NCBI RefSeq assembly: GCF_041380015.1
Contig: NZ_CP159978.1
Strand: one strand, 5' to 3'
Length of the DNA stretch: 64,000 nucleotides
Origin: Buchananella felis
GTDB taxonomy: Bacteria; Actinomycetota; Actinomycetes; Actinomycetales; Actinomycetaceae
The notes under the pieces are model-generated. The model was given only the letters and a program-made list of their open reading frames with translations. It searched no databases and was not told the DNA's origin. Shown here piece by piece: positions 25,125 to 33,718 of this stretch. How positions within the stretch are numbered: position 1 is the first letter of the stretch; each line of letters starts with the position of its first letter. The translations under genes were made by a program, and so were the position numbers.

Positions 25125-26282
25125 CTAGCGCAGCCCCAGCATCGCGGTGCAGGCGGGCCACTGGCCCCAACCGGCGCGCTGCTGCAGGATCTGGGCGCGC
25201 ATGGTCTGCTCTGCGGCGGAGGCCTCGGAGGGCAGGCCGGTGCCGCCCACGGAGTACCAGGTCGGCAGGGAGAACTGGTACATGCCGTAGTAGCCGTTGC
25301 CGGTGTTGGTGGCCGGGTTGCCGCCGGACTCGCACTGGGCGAGCGCGGCCCACACGTCGCCGCCGACGGTGTAGTTCACGCTCTCCTGGGAGCCACCGCT
25401 GGCCTGCTGGCGCACGGCCGGGCGCTCCTTGGTACCGATGCGAACGATCTTCTTGGTGGGCTGAGCGGCCACGGTTTCACCGGTCTTGACGCTCACCACG
25501 GCCTTGCCGTCGCGGGTCTCGGTGTAGGTGTGGGTGACCAGCTTGCCGGGGGCGCCCTCCTGGGCCACCTCGGACTCGTCCTCGTAGAGGTCCTCGGTGT
25601 GCTCCTCGACGGTCTCGAAGGCGATCTCGCTCTCCGCGTCGGTCACGGCGCGCACCACGCGCACCACGGTCACGGTCACGGCGCCGTCAGCGGAGATGGC
25701 GGACTTGACGTGGTCGATCGGGGAGACCTCCACGCCGGCCTGCTTGAGCACACCCTCGACGTCCAGGGCACCGGCGGCCACGAGCTCGGTCTTCTTGCCG
25801 TCGGCCATGACGGTGACCTTGTCACCCTCGGCCACGAGCGGCAGGGCCGCGATCTCCTGACGCAGCACGGCGCGGGAGGCGGAGAAGCTCTCCAAGCCAC
25901 CCTTGGCGGCGGCAGCGGCGGCCACGGTGCCCTCGGTGGTCCACACGGTGGAGTCGCCCAGGGTGAGCGGGGTGGCGCGCTTGATGGTGATGGTGGCGCC
26001 GGAGCTCAGCGCGGCGGAGGGGGCGGGGACAACCAGGTCGTGCTCGCCCACGGTCACGCCGGCGGCAGCGAGCGCGCCGGAGACGTCACCGGAGAAGGTG
26101 GAGATGGACTGGTTGGTGCCGTCCACGGAGATGTTGACGGTCTTGTAGTTGGCCAGGGCCACTGCCCCACCGGCCACCAGGAGGGCGGCGGCGGAACCCG
26201 CGCCAATCCACTGGATCATGCTGCGCTTGGAGCGCGGCTTGCGCTTGGAGGGGGCCAGGGTGTTGGGCTCGGTGACGGTCAT
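25125..26282 (-). CDS. rpfB: Resuscitation-promoting factor RpfB-like (DUF348, G5 and transglycosylase-like domains)
   Basis: 385 residues from ATG 26282 (AAAGGA upstream). An N-terminal membrane/signal segment (WIGAGSAAALLVAGGAVALA) is followed by DUF348 repeats (NISVDGTNQSISTFSG..., VTVMADGKKTELVA...), a G5 domain (AFETVEEHTEDLYEDESEVAQEG... TRDGKAVVSVKTGE) and a C-terminal Rpf transglycosylase-like domain (VWAALAQCESGGNPATNTGNG, the Glu of QCESGG being catalytic in the family). Rpf proteins cleave peptidoglycan and stimulate regrowth. It is secreted or membrane-tethered. The ~110-nt leader has a promoter-like TAGACA and an inverted GTAAC repeat but no recognisable riboswitch. Confidence 0.95.
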   Translation of the reverse strand: MTVTEPNTLAPSKRKPRSKRSMIQWIGAGSAAALLVAGGAVALANYKTVNISVDGTNQSISTFSGDVSGALAAAGVTVGEHDLVVPAPSAALSSGATITIKRATPLTLGDSTVWTTEGTVAAAAAAKGGLESFSASRAVLRQEIAALPLVAEGDKVTVMADGKKTELVAAGALDVEGVLKQAGVEVSPIDHVKSAISADGAVTVTVVRVVRAVTDAESEIAFETVEEHTEDLYEDESEVAQEGAPGKLVTHTYTETRDGKAVVSVKTGETVAAQPTKKIVRIGTKERPAVRQQASGGSQESVNYTVGGDVWAALAQCESGGNPATNTGNGYYGMYQFSLPTWYSVGGTGLPSEASAAEQTMRAQILQQRAGWGQWPACTAMLGLR

Positions 26283-26400
26283 GCTGTCCTTTGCTGTTCG
26301 TGGGCGGCCAGCGAGGTTGTCTCGCGAGGGATGGCCACCCGGCGTCATCACGCGGGTGATGCAGGGTCCGGGCCACTCATGGAAAGTGGCCGCGCTGATC

Positions 26401-26416
26401 GTAACCAGTTTGTTAC
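26401..26416. promoter_or_regulatory. Candidate operator upstream of rpfB: GTAAC-N6-GTTAC inverted repeat
   Basis: GTAACCAGTTTGTTAC is a 5-bp-arm palindrome ~120 bp upstream of the rpfB start, overlapping the likely -10 region (TTACGA on the minus strand). GTAAC half-sites recall MtrA targets at rpf genes of related bacteria; the assignment is inference. Confidence 0.4.
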
Positions 26417-26783
26417 ACAGTTTGTCTACCGGTTGGGCCCGATTCACATGCGCGTGGCGGTGCTCACTGCGCACACGCCAGGGTGTTTACCCCGGCATTG
26501 CAACGCTTCAGCGGGACACGGGGGCGCCGGCGCCCAGACTATTCCCAGGCGACGGGGCAGGCCGGACGGGCGGCGGGGCGTGCTCGCGGCCGAAGATGTT
26601 GGCGCGGTAGAGCCGGCCGCCGTACGCACAGGCAGCGGGGAGATGCGGCCGAAACGCAGTGCGCGCAGGCAGCATGGGCCAGCTACGGCGGTGCCGTGCG
26701 CGCAGGCAGCAGGCGCCAATCCAGCATCTCCCGCGCTCTCCGCCCCAACCTCGGCGTCAAAACTGGTGGCTCGGGCGCGGGTG
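26417..26783. other. Intergenic stretch between rpfB and the palindromic element, no gene seen
   Basis: No ORF here has family features or a convincing ribosome-binding site. A GTGCGCGCAGGCAGCA-type 16-mer occurs twice (near 26660 and 26697). The rest is GC-rich sequence with nothing I can name. Confidence 0.6.
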
Positions 26784-26957
26784 TGCGCAAGCGATTGAGG
26801 GCTTAGTGCACCTCTCGTAGGGTTGGCCCACCGATCGTGGGCTTAGTGAACCTCTCGAGGGCTTACCCGAGCGGGTAACCCCTCAATCGGTCCACCAAGC
26901 CCACAAAAACTGCAGCAAAAGCTCAAAAGGTCGGATAACCCCACAACCGTTTGCGCA
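26784..26957. repeat. 174-bp palindromic 20-bp-unit element, type A, copy 1
   Basis: Ends are TGCGCAAGCGATT and its inverse AACCGTTTGCGCA. Each arm has three 20-base units (for example GAGGGCTTAGTGCACCTCTC and GTGGGCTTAGTGAACCTCTC; in the other arm, read inversely, GTGGGCTTGGTGGACCGATT). A 28-bp central palindrome joins the arms. It lies between the divergent rpfB and tatD genes. No reading frame in it looks coding. Confidence 0.9.
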
Positions 26958-27002
26958 ACACCACCCGGCGCCGCCCCGGCGAACGCTCCCGGACCGGAAA
27001 GA

Positions 27003-27082
27003 CCGGAGGCCGACAGCACACGGGTCGGCCCGGCGTTGGGAGAGGTCTCGAAGTTGGCGATGCCGGAGGCCGACAGCACACG
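27003..27082. repeat. Direct repeat CCGGAGGCCGACAGCACACG, two copies 60 bp apart
   Basis: Identical 20-mers at 27003-27022 and 27063-27082, between the palindromic element and the tatD start. Confidence 0.85.
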
Positions 27083-27165
27083 CGCCGACCCAACGCCCAG
27101 CACCCAGCGAGGATCACGCCGGCACGTGCGCGGCGCCGCCTACGGCCTTGCTTACCCTGTTACCC

Positions 27166-28092
27166 ATGACTGCTTCCAAGAAGTCCCGCCGCTGGCCGGA
27201 CCTGCCGGAGCCACTGGCGGCCCCGGTTACCGATAACCACACGCACCTGCCGCTTCGGGTGGAGGAGATCCCGGAGGTGCAGGGCGAGCGGCCCAGCCTG
27301 GAGGAGCAGTTGCGCCGCGCGGCGGCCGTGGGGGTGCACCGGATCGTCACGGTGGGCTGCGAGCTGAATGACCTGGAGGCGGCGTGCGCGCTGACGCGGC
27401 TGCCGGGCGTGTTCGCGGCGGTGGCGATTCACCCGAACGAGGCGCCGTTGCACGCCGGCGCGTTGCGGCACGTGGCGGCCGACGCTCCCGACGGCCTGAC
27501 CCCGACGTTGCGCCCCCACCACGAGGTGGATTTGGACGACGCCCTGTCGGCCGTTGCGAAGGCGGCGCGCCACCCCGACGTGGTGGCGATTGGTGAGAGC
27601 GGGCTGGACTTCTTTAGAGGCGGGCCGGGGGCGCGGGCGGCGCAGGTGGCGGCGTTCCGCGCCCACATCGCGCTGGCCAAGGAGCTGGATTTGCCGCTGC
27701 AGATCCACGACCGGGACGCCCACGCGGAGGTGATCGAGACGCTGCTGGCGGATGGCGCCCCGGAGCGCACCGTGTTCCACTGCTTCTCTGGGGACGCGCA
27801 GATGGCGCAGGTGCTGGCGGAGCACGGCTGGTATGCGTCCATCGCGGGTCCGCTGACCTATCACGCCAACGACTACGCGCGCGCCGCCCTGGACCGGCTG
27901 CCGCGCGAGCTGGTGCTGGTGGAGACGGATGCCCCCTACCTGGCCCCGCACCCGCTGCGCGGGCGCCCTAATGCCTCCTACGTGATGCCGGTGACGGTGC
28001 GGGCGATCGCCCAGCGCTGGGGCGTGGATGAGGCCGCCGCGTGCGCCCAGCTGGAGGAGAACACGCAGCGCGTCTACCGCTTCGCGGCCTAG
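27166..28092 (+). CDS. tatD: TatD-family metal-dependent deoxyribonuclease
   Basis: 308 residues, TIM-barrel metallohydrolase. DNHTHLPL (~residue 23) supplies the HxH metal ligands, AIGESGLDFFRG the Glu, LQIHDRDAHAEV and VFHCFSGDAQMA the further His residues, and VETDAPYLAPHPLRGRPNAS the final Asp and the TatD signature. ATG 27166 is preferred over an upstream in-frame ATG. TACCCT lies six bases before a further TACCC next to the ATG and no Shine-Dalgarno is visible, so a leaderless mRNA is possible. It converges on metG through a strong terminator, and metG-tatD-rpfB order is conserved in Actinobacteria. Confidence 0.95.
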   Translation: MTASKKSRRWPDLPEPLAAPVTDNHTHLPLRVEEIPEVQGERPSLEEQLRRAAAVGVHRIVTVGCELNDLEAACALTRLPGVFAAVAIHPNEAPLHAGALRHVAADAPDGLTPTLRPHHEVDLDDALSAVAKAARHPDVVAIGESGLDFFRGGPGARAAQVAAFRAHIALAKELDLPLQIHDRDAHAEVIETLLADGAPERTVFHCFSGDAQMAQVLAEHGWYASIAGPLTYHANDYARAALDRLPRELVLVETDAPYLAPHPLRGRPNASYVMPVTVRAIAQRWGVDEAAACAQLEENTQRVYRFAA

Positions 28093-28162
28093 GCGCCGCG
28101 AAAGCCTAGTGGCGGACGTCCCGCGAGGCTTGCGCTTCCATGAACTAGCCCAGGCGGAAAAC

Positions 28163-28200
28163 GGGTGGTGGCCCGCAGCGAAAGCTGCGGGCCACCACCC
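28163..28200. terminator. Bidirectional terminator between tatD and metG
   Basis: GGGTGGTGGCCCGCAGC pairs with GCTGCGGGCCACCACCC around GAAA. AAAA and TTTT runs flank the two sides, so it serves both convergent genes. Confidence 0.9.
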
Positions 28201-28228
28201 CCTTTTGCAGAACCTCGACCTGTCGGGC

Positions 28229-30034
28229 CTAACCGGCCATGCGGGCCAGCTCCTCCTCGATGACGGACTCGTCCAGCTTGACGAACACCGGGGAAGGCTT
28301 GGCGATCGGGGTGCCCACCGCGAGCGGCTGGCTCTTCCAGCGGCGCACGTTGCTGTAGTCACCGGTGATGATCGGGTAGTCCAGCGGGGAACCGTCCTCA
28401 CGGCTGACGTCCAGGTCCACCACTTCCTCGATGCGCGGCATCGGGGCCAGGTCGCCTGCCCCGCCCAGCACCTTGTCGATGGCGTTGGCGGAGTGCGGCA
28501 GGAACGGGGACATCATCACGTTCAGGTCTGCCACGCTCTGGGCCAGGGTGTGCAGCACGGTGGCCAGGCGCTGGCGCTGCTCGGGGGCCTTGAGGCGGAA
28601 GGGCTCGGTCTCGGTGACGTACTTGTTAGTCTCGCCCACCAGGCGCATGATCTCCGCGATGGCGGCGCGCTGGCGGTGGGCCTCGATCAGCGAACCGACG
28701 GCCCCGAAGCCGGCGGTGATCGCGTCGCGCAGCTCCTGGTCGATCGGCTCCAGCTCGCCCGGGGCCGGGATCTCCCCGAAGTTCTTGGCGATCATCGCGG
28801 CGGTGCGGTTGACCAGGTTGCCCCAGCCGGCCACCAGCTCGGAGTTGGTGCGGCGCACGAACTCCGCCCACGTGAAGTCGCTGTCCTGGTTCTCCGGGCC
28901 GGCGGCGCTGATGAAGTAGCGCAGCGCGTCGGGCTGGTAGCGGGCCAGCACGTCGCGCACGTAGATGACCACGGAACGGGAGGTGGAGAACTGCTTGCCC
29001 TCCATGGTGAGGAACTCGCTGGAGACCACCTCGGTGGGCAGGTTGAGCACGCCCAGCTCGCCGGGCTGACCGCCCTTGTCGCCGCCCCCGTTGTAGGCCA
29101 GCAGCTCGGCGGGCCAGATCTGGGAGTGGAAGACGATGTTGTCCTTGCCCATGAAGTAGTAGGACAGGCTCTCGGGGTCGTTCCACCACTTGCGCCACGC
29201 CTCCGGGTCGCCGCTACGGCGGGCCCACTCGATGGAGGCGGACAGGTAGCCGATCACCGCGTCGAACCACACGTACAGGCGCTTGTTCGGCTGGTCCTCC
29301 CAGCCAGGCACCGGGATGCCCCAGTCGATGTCGCGCGTCATGGCGCGCGGGCGGATCTCCTCCAGGATGTTCTGGGAGAAGCGGATCACGTTGGGGCGCC
29401 ACGTGCCGGTGGCCTCGCGCTCGTCGAGCCACGCCGACAGGGCGTCGGCCAGCGCCGGCAGGTCCAGGAAGTAGTGCTCGGTCTGCACAAAGTCGGGGCG
29501 CTCGCCGTTGACCTTGGACTTCGGGTCGATCAGGTCGGTGGGGTCCAGCTGCTTGCCGCAGTTGTCGCACTGGTCGCCGCGGGCCTCGCCGTAGCCGCAC
29601 AGCGGGCAGGTGCCCTCGATGTAGCGGTCGGGCAGGGTGCGCCCGGTGGACGGGGAGATCGCCGCGCCCATGGTGCGCTTGATCATGTAGCCGTTGTCCC
29701 GCACCGTCTCGAACATGGCGCGCACCACCTGGTAGTGGTTGCCGGTGGTGGTGCGGGTGAACAGGTCGTAGGAAAGGCCTAAGGCCACCAGGTCCTCGGC
29801 GATGATCCGGTTGTTCTTGTCGGCCAGCTCACGGGCGGTGATGCCCTGCTGGTCGGCCGCCACCAGGATGGGCGTGCCGTGCTCGTCGGTACCGGAGACC
29901 ATGAGGACGTCGTGGCCCGCCATGCGCATGTAGCGGGAGAAGACGTCGGAGGGAACGCCGAATCCGGCGACGTGGCCAATGTGCCGCGGTCCGTTGGCGT
30001 AGGGCCAAGCCACGGCGGAAAGTACGCGAGTCAT
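28229..30034 (-). CDS. metG: Methionine-tRNA ligase
   Basis: 601 residues from ATG 30034; an in-frame upstream start would add 29 residues containing the interspersed ACGTCGGCCAAC motif and is rejected. Class I synthetase: AWPYANGPRHIGH (HIGH motif), a zinc-binding insertion CPLCG...CDNCGKQLDP (~residues 140-160), GDIDWGIPVPGW-type CP domain residues, and FSTSRS as the KMSKS-like loop (~330). It charges initiator and elongator tRNA-Met in the cytoplasm. No C-terminal tRNA-binding (EMAP-like) extension is present. Confidence 0.97.
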   Translation of the reverse strand: MTRVLSAVAWPYANGPRHIGHVAGFGVPSDVFSRYMRMAGHDVLMVSGTDEHGTPILVAADQQGITARELADKNNRIIAEDLVALGLSYDLFTRTTTGNHYQVVRAMFETVRDNGYMIKRTMGAAISPSTGRTLPDRYIEGTCPLCGYGEARGDQCDNCGKQLDPTDLIDPKSKVNGERPDFVQTEHYFLDLPALADALSAWLDEREATGTWRPNVIRFSQNILEEIRPRAMTRDIDWGIPVPGWEDQPNKRLYVWFDAVIGYLSASIEWARRSGDPEAWRKWWNDPESLSYYFMGKDNIVFHSQIWPAELLAYNGGGDKGGQPGELGVLNLPTEVVSSEFLTMEGKQFSTSRSVVIYVRDVLARYQPDALRYFISAAGPENQDSDFTWAEFVRRTNSELVAGWGNLVNRTAAMIAKNFGEIPAPGELEPIDQELRDAITAGFGAVGSLIEAHRQRAAIAEIMRLVGETNKYVTETEPFRLKAPEQRQRLATVLHTLAQSVADLNVMMSPFLPHSANAIDKVLGGAGDLAPMPRIEEVVDLDVSREDGSPLDYPIITGDYSNVRRWKSQPLAVGTPIAKPSPVFVKLDESVIEEELARMAG

Positions 30035-30151
30035 GCCCGCAATCCTATCGAACGGCGCGCCCGCCCCTTGCAGTGGCGTGGTGAGCCAGTTGGCCGACGT
30101 TGCCGCGCCCGCGCCTCCCAAACCCCGCCCGCTCTGTGCGCCAGCGCCGTC

Positions 30152-31093
30152 CTAGCTGCGGGCGGCCAGTGCGGCCTCGTAGAGCTCGCGCTTGGAGACC
30201 CCGTGGGCGGCGGCCACCTCCGCGACGGCGGGCTTGAGCCTGGCGCCGGCCCCAACCAGGGCGCTGACTTTGCTAACCAGGGCGGCAGCGTCGGCCACCT
30301 GGGCGGGTGCGCCGGCCACCACCAGCGCCACCTCGCCGCGAGCGCCGTCGGCAAAGCGCTCGGCCAGCTCCCCCAGGGGCGCGCGCACCACTTCCTCGTA
30401 GGTCTTGGTCAGTTCGCGGCACAGCGCGGCCGCCCGCTCGCCCCCAAAGGCCTGCGCCAGGGCGGCCAGGGTCGCGGCCACGCGGTGCGGGCTCTCGAAG
30501 AAGACCAGGGTGCGCTCCTCGGTCGCCAGCTGGGCCAGGCGGCGGGCCCTCTCCCCCTCCTTGCGGGGCAGGAATCCCTCGAAGCAGAAGCGGTCGGAGG
30601 CCAGCCCGGAGATCGCCAGCGCGGTCAGCACCGCAGACGGCCCCGGGATCACCGTCACCTCCACGCCCTGCGCGGCGGCCAGCGCCACCAGCCGGTAGCC
30701 CGGGTCGCTCACCGACGGCATGCCCGCGTCCGTCACCAGCAGCACGCGCTGCCCCGCCCGGGCGGCCTCCAGCAGCGCCGGGGCCTTGGCGTCCTCGTTG
30801 TGCTCGTGAAAGGCGGTCAGCCGACCCGGGGCCCGCACCCCCAGGCGGCGCAGCAGATCCACGGTGCGGCGCGTGTCCTCCGCCGCGATCACGTCAGCCT
30901 GCTTAAGGGCGCTCACCAGCCGGGCGGAGGCGTCCCCCACGTTCCCGATCGGGGTGGCCGCCAGGGTGATCACCCCTGCGCGCAGCGGCCAGAGCGTGGG
31001 GGCGGCGGGGGCGGCAGCGTCGTCCACCGGATCCAAATCGACGCGGTCATTGACACGTTCAAGCACGGCTACCTCCCAATAATTTGGCTCCAT
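30152..31093 (-). CDS. rsmI: 16S rRNA (cytidine(1402)-2'-O)-methyltransferase
   Basis: Up to 313 residues. The conserved body starts at GVITLAATPIGNVGDASARL (~residue 40), followed by VIAAEDTRRTVDLL, FHEHNED, LVTDAGMPSVSDPGYRLV and the SAM-site VIPGPSAVLTALAISGL. Family members methylate the ribose of C1402 in the decoding centre. The first ~38 residues are not conserved and include a VDDAAAPAAP stretch that carries the interspersed GGCAGCGTCGTCC motif (31012-31030). The ATG at 31093 lies only three bases from the start of the divergent PMT gene, so a downstream start is possible. rsmI and pmt are divergent in many Actinobacteria. Confidence 0.94.
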   Translation of the reverse strand: MEPNYWEVAVLERVNDRVDLDPVDDAAAPAAPTLWPLRAGVITLAATPIGNVGDASARLVSALKQADVIAAEDTRRTVDLLRRLGVRAPGRLTAFHEHNEDAKAPALLEAARAGQRVLLVTDAGMPSVSDPGYRLVALAAAQGVEVTVIPGPSAVLTALAISGLASDRFCFEGFLPRKEGERARRLAQLATEERTLVFFESPHRVAATLAALAQAFGGERAAALCRELTKTYEEVVRAPLGELAERFADGARGEVALVVAGAPAQVADAAALVSKVSALVGAGARLKPAVAEVAAAHGVSKRELYEAALAARS

Positions 31094-31096
31094 CGT

Positions 31097-33256
31097 ATGC
31101 TTGCGGGCGTGAATGCCACTGCCACCAACGCCGCCGGCCGGACGCGCACCCCCGCGCGCACCAAGGCCAAGCCCAGCGCGGCCAAGACACGATCGGGGCG
31201 CAGCGCGGGCAGCCGCCGCGCCGAGCTGACCGCTTCTCAGCGCGTGGAGGAGGTGTACTGGCGCACCCGCCTGGGGCTGGGGACCCTGGAGAGCGCGAAG
31301 GACCGCCTGGCCGCGTGGATCATCCCGGCCCTAGTGGGCGTGTTCGCGTTCATCCTGCGCGTGGTCCACCTGGCCCACCCGCAAAAGCTGGTCTTTGACG
31401 AGACGTACTACGTCAAGGACGCCTACGCCCTCATGACGCTCGGCTACGAGGCGGACTGGAGCGGGGACAACGTCAACGACCTCTTCGAGGCCGGCGACTA
31501 CTCCGCCATGACCACCAACGGCGCATTCGTGGTGCACCCCCACGTGGGCAAGTGGATGATCGCCATGGGCATGCGCCTATTCGGCCCCGAGACCGGGTTC
31601 GGGTGGCGCATCTCCTCCGCGTTCTTCGGGACGCTGACCGTGATCCTGCTGGCCTGGCTGGTCGGGCGCGTGCTCAACAACGCGGCCTTCGGCATGGCGG
31701 CCGGCCTGTTCCTGGCCGTGGAGGGCCAGCACCTGGTGCAGTCGCGCACCGCGCTGCTGGACATCTTCCTGACGTTCTGGGTGGTCGTGGCCATGTGCCT
31801 GGTCTTCGTGGACCGCCAGTCGATGCGCGCCCACATGGCCCGCGACCTGGCGGTGCGTGCCGGCGGCAAGCGGCACGGGCACGGCATCGTGGCCCGCACC
31901 GGGGTGCGCTGGTGGCTGCTCGGGGCTGGCGTGGCGTTCGGCCTGGCCACGGGCGTGAAGTGGTCCGGCCTGTACATGCTGGCGGTGGCCGGCATCCTGG
32001 TGGTGGTGTGGGACGCCTCCGCCCGCCAGCTGGCCGGCAGCCCGAAGTGGGCGCTGCAGTCCCTGGTGCGCGGCGCGATCCCGGCGTTCTTCGCGATGGT
32101 GGGCCTGGCGCTGGTGACCTACGTGGCCTCCTGGTGGTCCTGGCTGGCCACCCCCGGCGGGTACAAGCGCGGCTGGGCCGCCACCGAGCTGGCGGAGGGC
32201 CGCGTGCCGTGGACGCCCTCCTGGCTGCCGCTGGGCCTGCAGGACCTGCTGGACTACCACAAGGCCGCCTACGACTTCCACGTCGGTGTCTCCTCCGAGC
32301 ACTCCTACATGTCCCAGCCCTCCGGCTGGCTGCTGCAGACCCGACCGACCAGCTTCTACTGGCCCACCGACTTCTCCCACCGGGGCGGCGCCTCCTGCGG
32401 GAGCGACAACTGCGTGGAGGCCATCTTGTCCGTCGGTAACCCGGCGATCTGGTGGCTGGGCTTCCTGGCCCTGGCCGTGGTGCTCTACGGGGCCCTGTGG
32501 CGCCTGGATTGGCGCGCCTGGCTGGTGCTGGCCGGCTACCTGGGCCTGTACGTGCCGTGGTTCCAGTACACCGAGCGCACCATCTTCACCTTCTACACGG
32601 TGGTGTTCTCCCCGTTCGTGGTGTTCGCCCTGCTTTACGCCATCTGGTTGCCTGGGCACATTTGGAAGTTGCGGCGATCGGCCGACGACGCTGCCGCCGC
32701 CGAGCTCGCCTACGAGGCCGCCGAACGCGAGGCCGCCGCGCTTGCCACTCAGAGCGAGGCCGACGCGGAGGGCGGGGCCGATGCGGAGGGCGAGGCCGTG
32801 GGCGCCGCCGGGGCCGAGGGCGCCGGCGAGACTGGTGAGGCCGGGGCCGGTGCGCGCGCTGAGGTGAGCGCGCACGCTGAGGTAGGCGGAGAGGTTGCCG
32901 TGGCGGCAACGCCTAAGGCCGGCGCAAAGGCCAGTGGCGGTAGGACCGGTGCCGGTAAGGCCGGTGGCGGTAGAGCCGGTGGCGGCGCGAAGGCGCGCGA
33001 CCGTGCGGTGCCGGCCGGCGCGGCTGTAGCCGGCACGGTGACGGTCGAGCCGGAGGCTGGCTCCGAGAGTTGGGCCGAGGCCCTGGAGCGCGTCAAGGCG
33101 TCCTTCCTGGGGACGGAGCGGCGCACGTTGGTGACCCTGAGCGTGGTCACCGCGCTGGTGCTGGCTCTCGGGGTCTATTTCTGGCCCATCTACGTGGGCG
33201 ACTACATCCCCCACCACGAGTGGTACGAGCGCATGTGGTTCCAGTCCTGGATCTAG
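31097..33256 (+). CDS. Dolichyl/polyprenyl-phosphate-mannose-protein mannosyltransferase (PMT family)
   Basis: About 719 residues; start ATG 31097 or GTG 31109. GT39 multi-pass membrane enzyme that O-mannosylates secreted proteins at the Sec translocon. Seen: a basic N-terminus, then VFDETYYVKDAYAL with the catalytic DE pair (~residue 98), many transmembrane helices, a PSGWLLQTRPTSFYWP periplasmic segment, and the C-terminal YFWPIYVGDYIPHHEWYERMWF. Between the last two helices lies a ~120-residue Ala/Glu/Gly-rich insertion (~535-660), partly made of A-E-G and T-G-A-G-K-like short repeats and starting with a SADDAAAAE segment. It probably glycosylates the Ser/Thr/Ala/Pro linkers of the surface proteins here, which is inference. 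Confidence 0.95.
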   Translation: MLAGVNATATNAAGRTRTPARTKAKPSAAKTRSGRSAGSRRAELTASQRVEEVYWRTRLGLGTLESAKDRLAAWIIPALVGVFAFILRVVHLAHPQKLVFDETYYVKDAYALMTLGYEADWSGDNVNDLFEAGDYSAMTTNGAFVVHPHVGKWMIAMGMRLFGPETGFGWRISSAFFGTLTVILLAWLVGRVLNNAAFGMAAGLFLAVEGQHLVQSRTALLDIFLTFWVVVAMCLVFVDRQSMRAHMARDLAVRAGGKRHGHGIVARTGVRWWLLGAGVAFGLATGVKWSGLYMLAVAGILVVVWDASARQLAGSPKWALQSLVRGAIPAFFAMVGLALVTYVASWWSWLATPGGYKRGWAATELAEGRVPWTPSWLPLGLQDLLDYHKAAYDFHVGVSSEHSYMSQPSGWLLQTRPTSFYWPTDFSHRGGASCGSDNCVEAILSVGNPAIWWLGFLALAVVLYGALWRLDWRAWLVLAGYLGLYVPWFQYTERTIFTFYTVVFSPFVVFALLYAIWLPGHIWKLRRSADDAAAAELAYEAAEREAAALATQSEADAEGGADAEGEAVGAAGAEGAGETGEAGAGARAEVSAHAEVGGEVAVAATPKAGAKASGGRTGAGKAGGGRAGGGAKARDRAVPAGAAVAGTVTVEPEAGSESWAEALERVKASFLGTERRTLVTLSVVTALVLALGVYFWPIYVGDYIPHHEWYERMWFQSWI

Positions 33257-33430
33257 GTCCGGGGCGCTGGCTGTGGGCCGCTGTGGGCCGCCGTTCGGCG
33301 GCGCCCAGCGGCCCTTAGCTTTTGCCCGCGCACGCACTTCGTCAGCTACGAACAGGCCCTGCTCCGGCTCCGGCTCCGGGCACGCCCGGCGCCCCGATAC
33401 GGCCCCTCGCCTCTCTCCACGACGGCCCCT

Positions 33431-33562
33431 CCCAGCGCCTCGCTACGCCCCCTCCCAGCCCCCAGAGTCACAAATGCGAGTACGGGGTAAATCCGACCGC
33501 TTGGGGGCGCGGCACCGACCGGTCATACGTACCCCAACCGCACACTTGTACGCTCCGTGCCA
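33431..33562. repeat. 132-bp direct repeat, copy 1 (contains a large hairpin)
   Basis: Nearly identical to 35075-35206. Inside, GTGCGG...GGGTAC...GACCG on the left is complementary to CGGTC...GTACCCCAACCGCAC on the right, forming a ~80-nt imperfect hairpin. It lies after the PMT gene; the rest of 33257-33670 shows no gene. Confidence 0.88.
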
Positions 33563-33670
33563 ACCCGCTCTTAGGGGCGTGACCCTCGAGGCCCGGCCCG
33601 CAGGCCCGTCCGGGCCAGCCGGTGCGTCGAGGCCCCGCTAGCGTGGTTCGCCGCAGGTGCGCGTGACAAA

Positions 33671-33712
33671 AGCGGGCGGGGTGGTGAGTATCTACTCACC
33701 ACCCCGCCCGCT
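33671..33712. terminator. Terminator after the 33719-34876 gene
   Basis: Perfect 20-bp stem AGCGGGCGGGGTGGTGAGTA with its complement around TC, seven bases past the stop codon. Confidence 0.9.
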
Positions 33713-33718
33713 TCTTGC

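Noticed and set aside
26283..26400. c-di-AMP (ydaO-type) riboswitch upstream of rpfB, as found in some Actinobacteria
   Set aside because: None of the conserved ydaO core strings can be found in the ~110-nt leader; only simple hairpins are seen.
26784..26957. MITE with target-site duplication
   Set aside because: No direct duplication flanks any of the five 174-bp copies, and the ends match none of the IS ends in this window.
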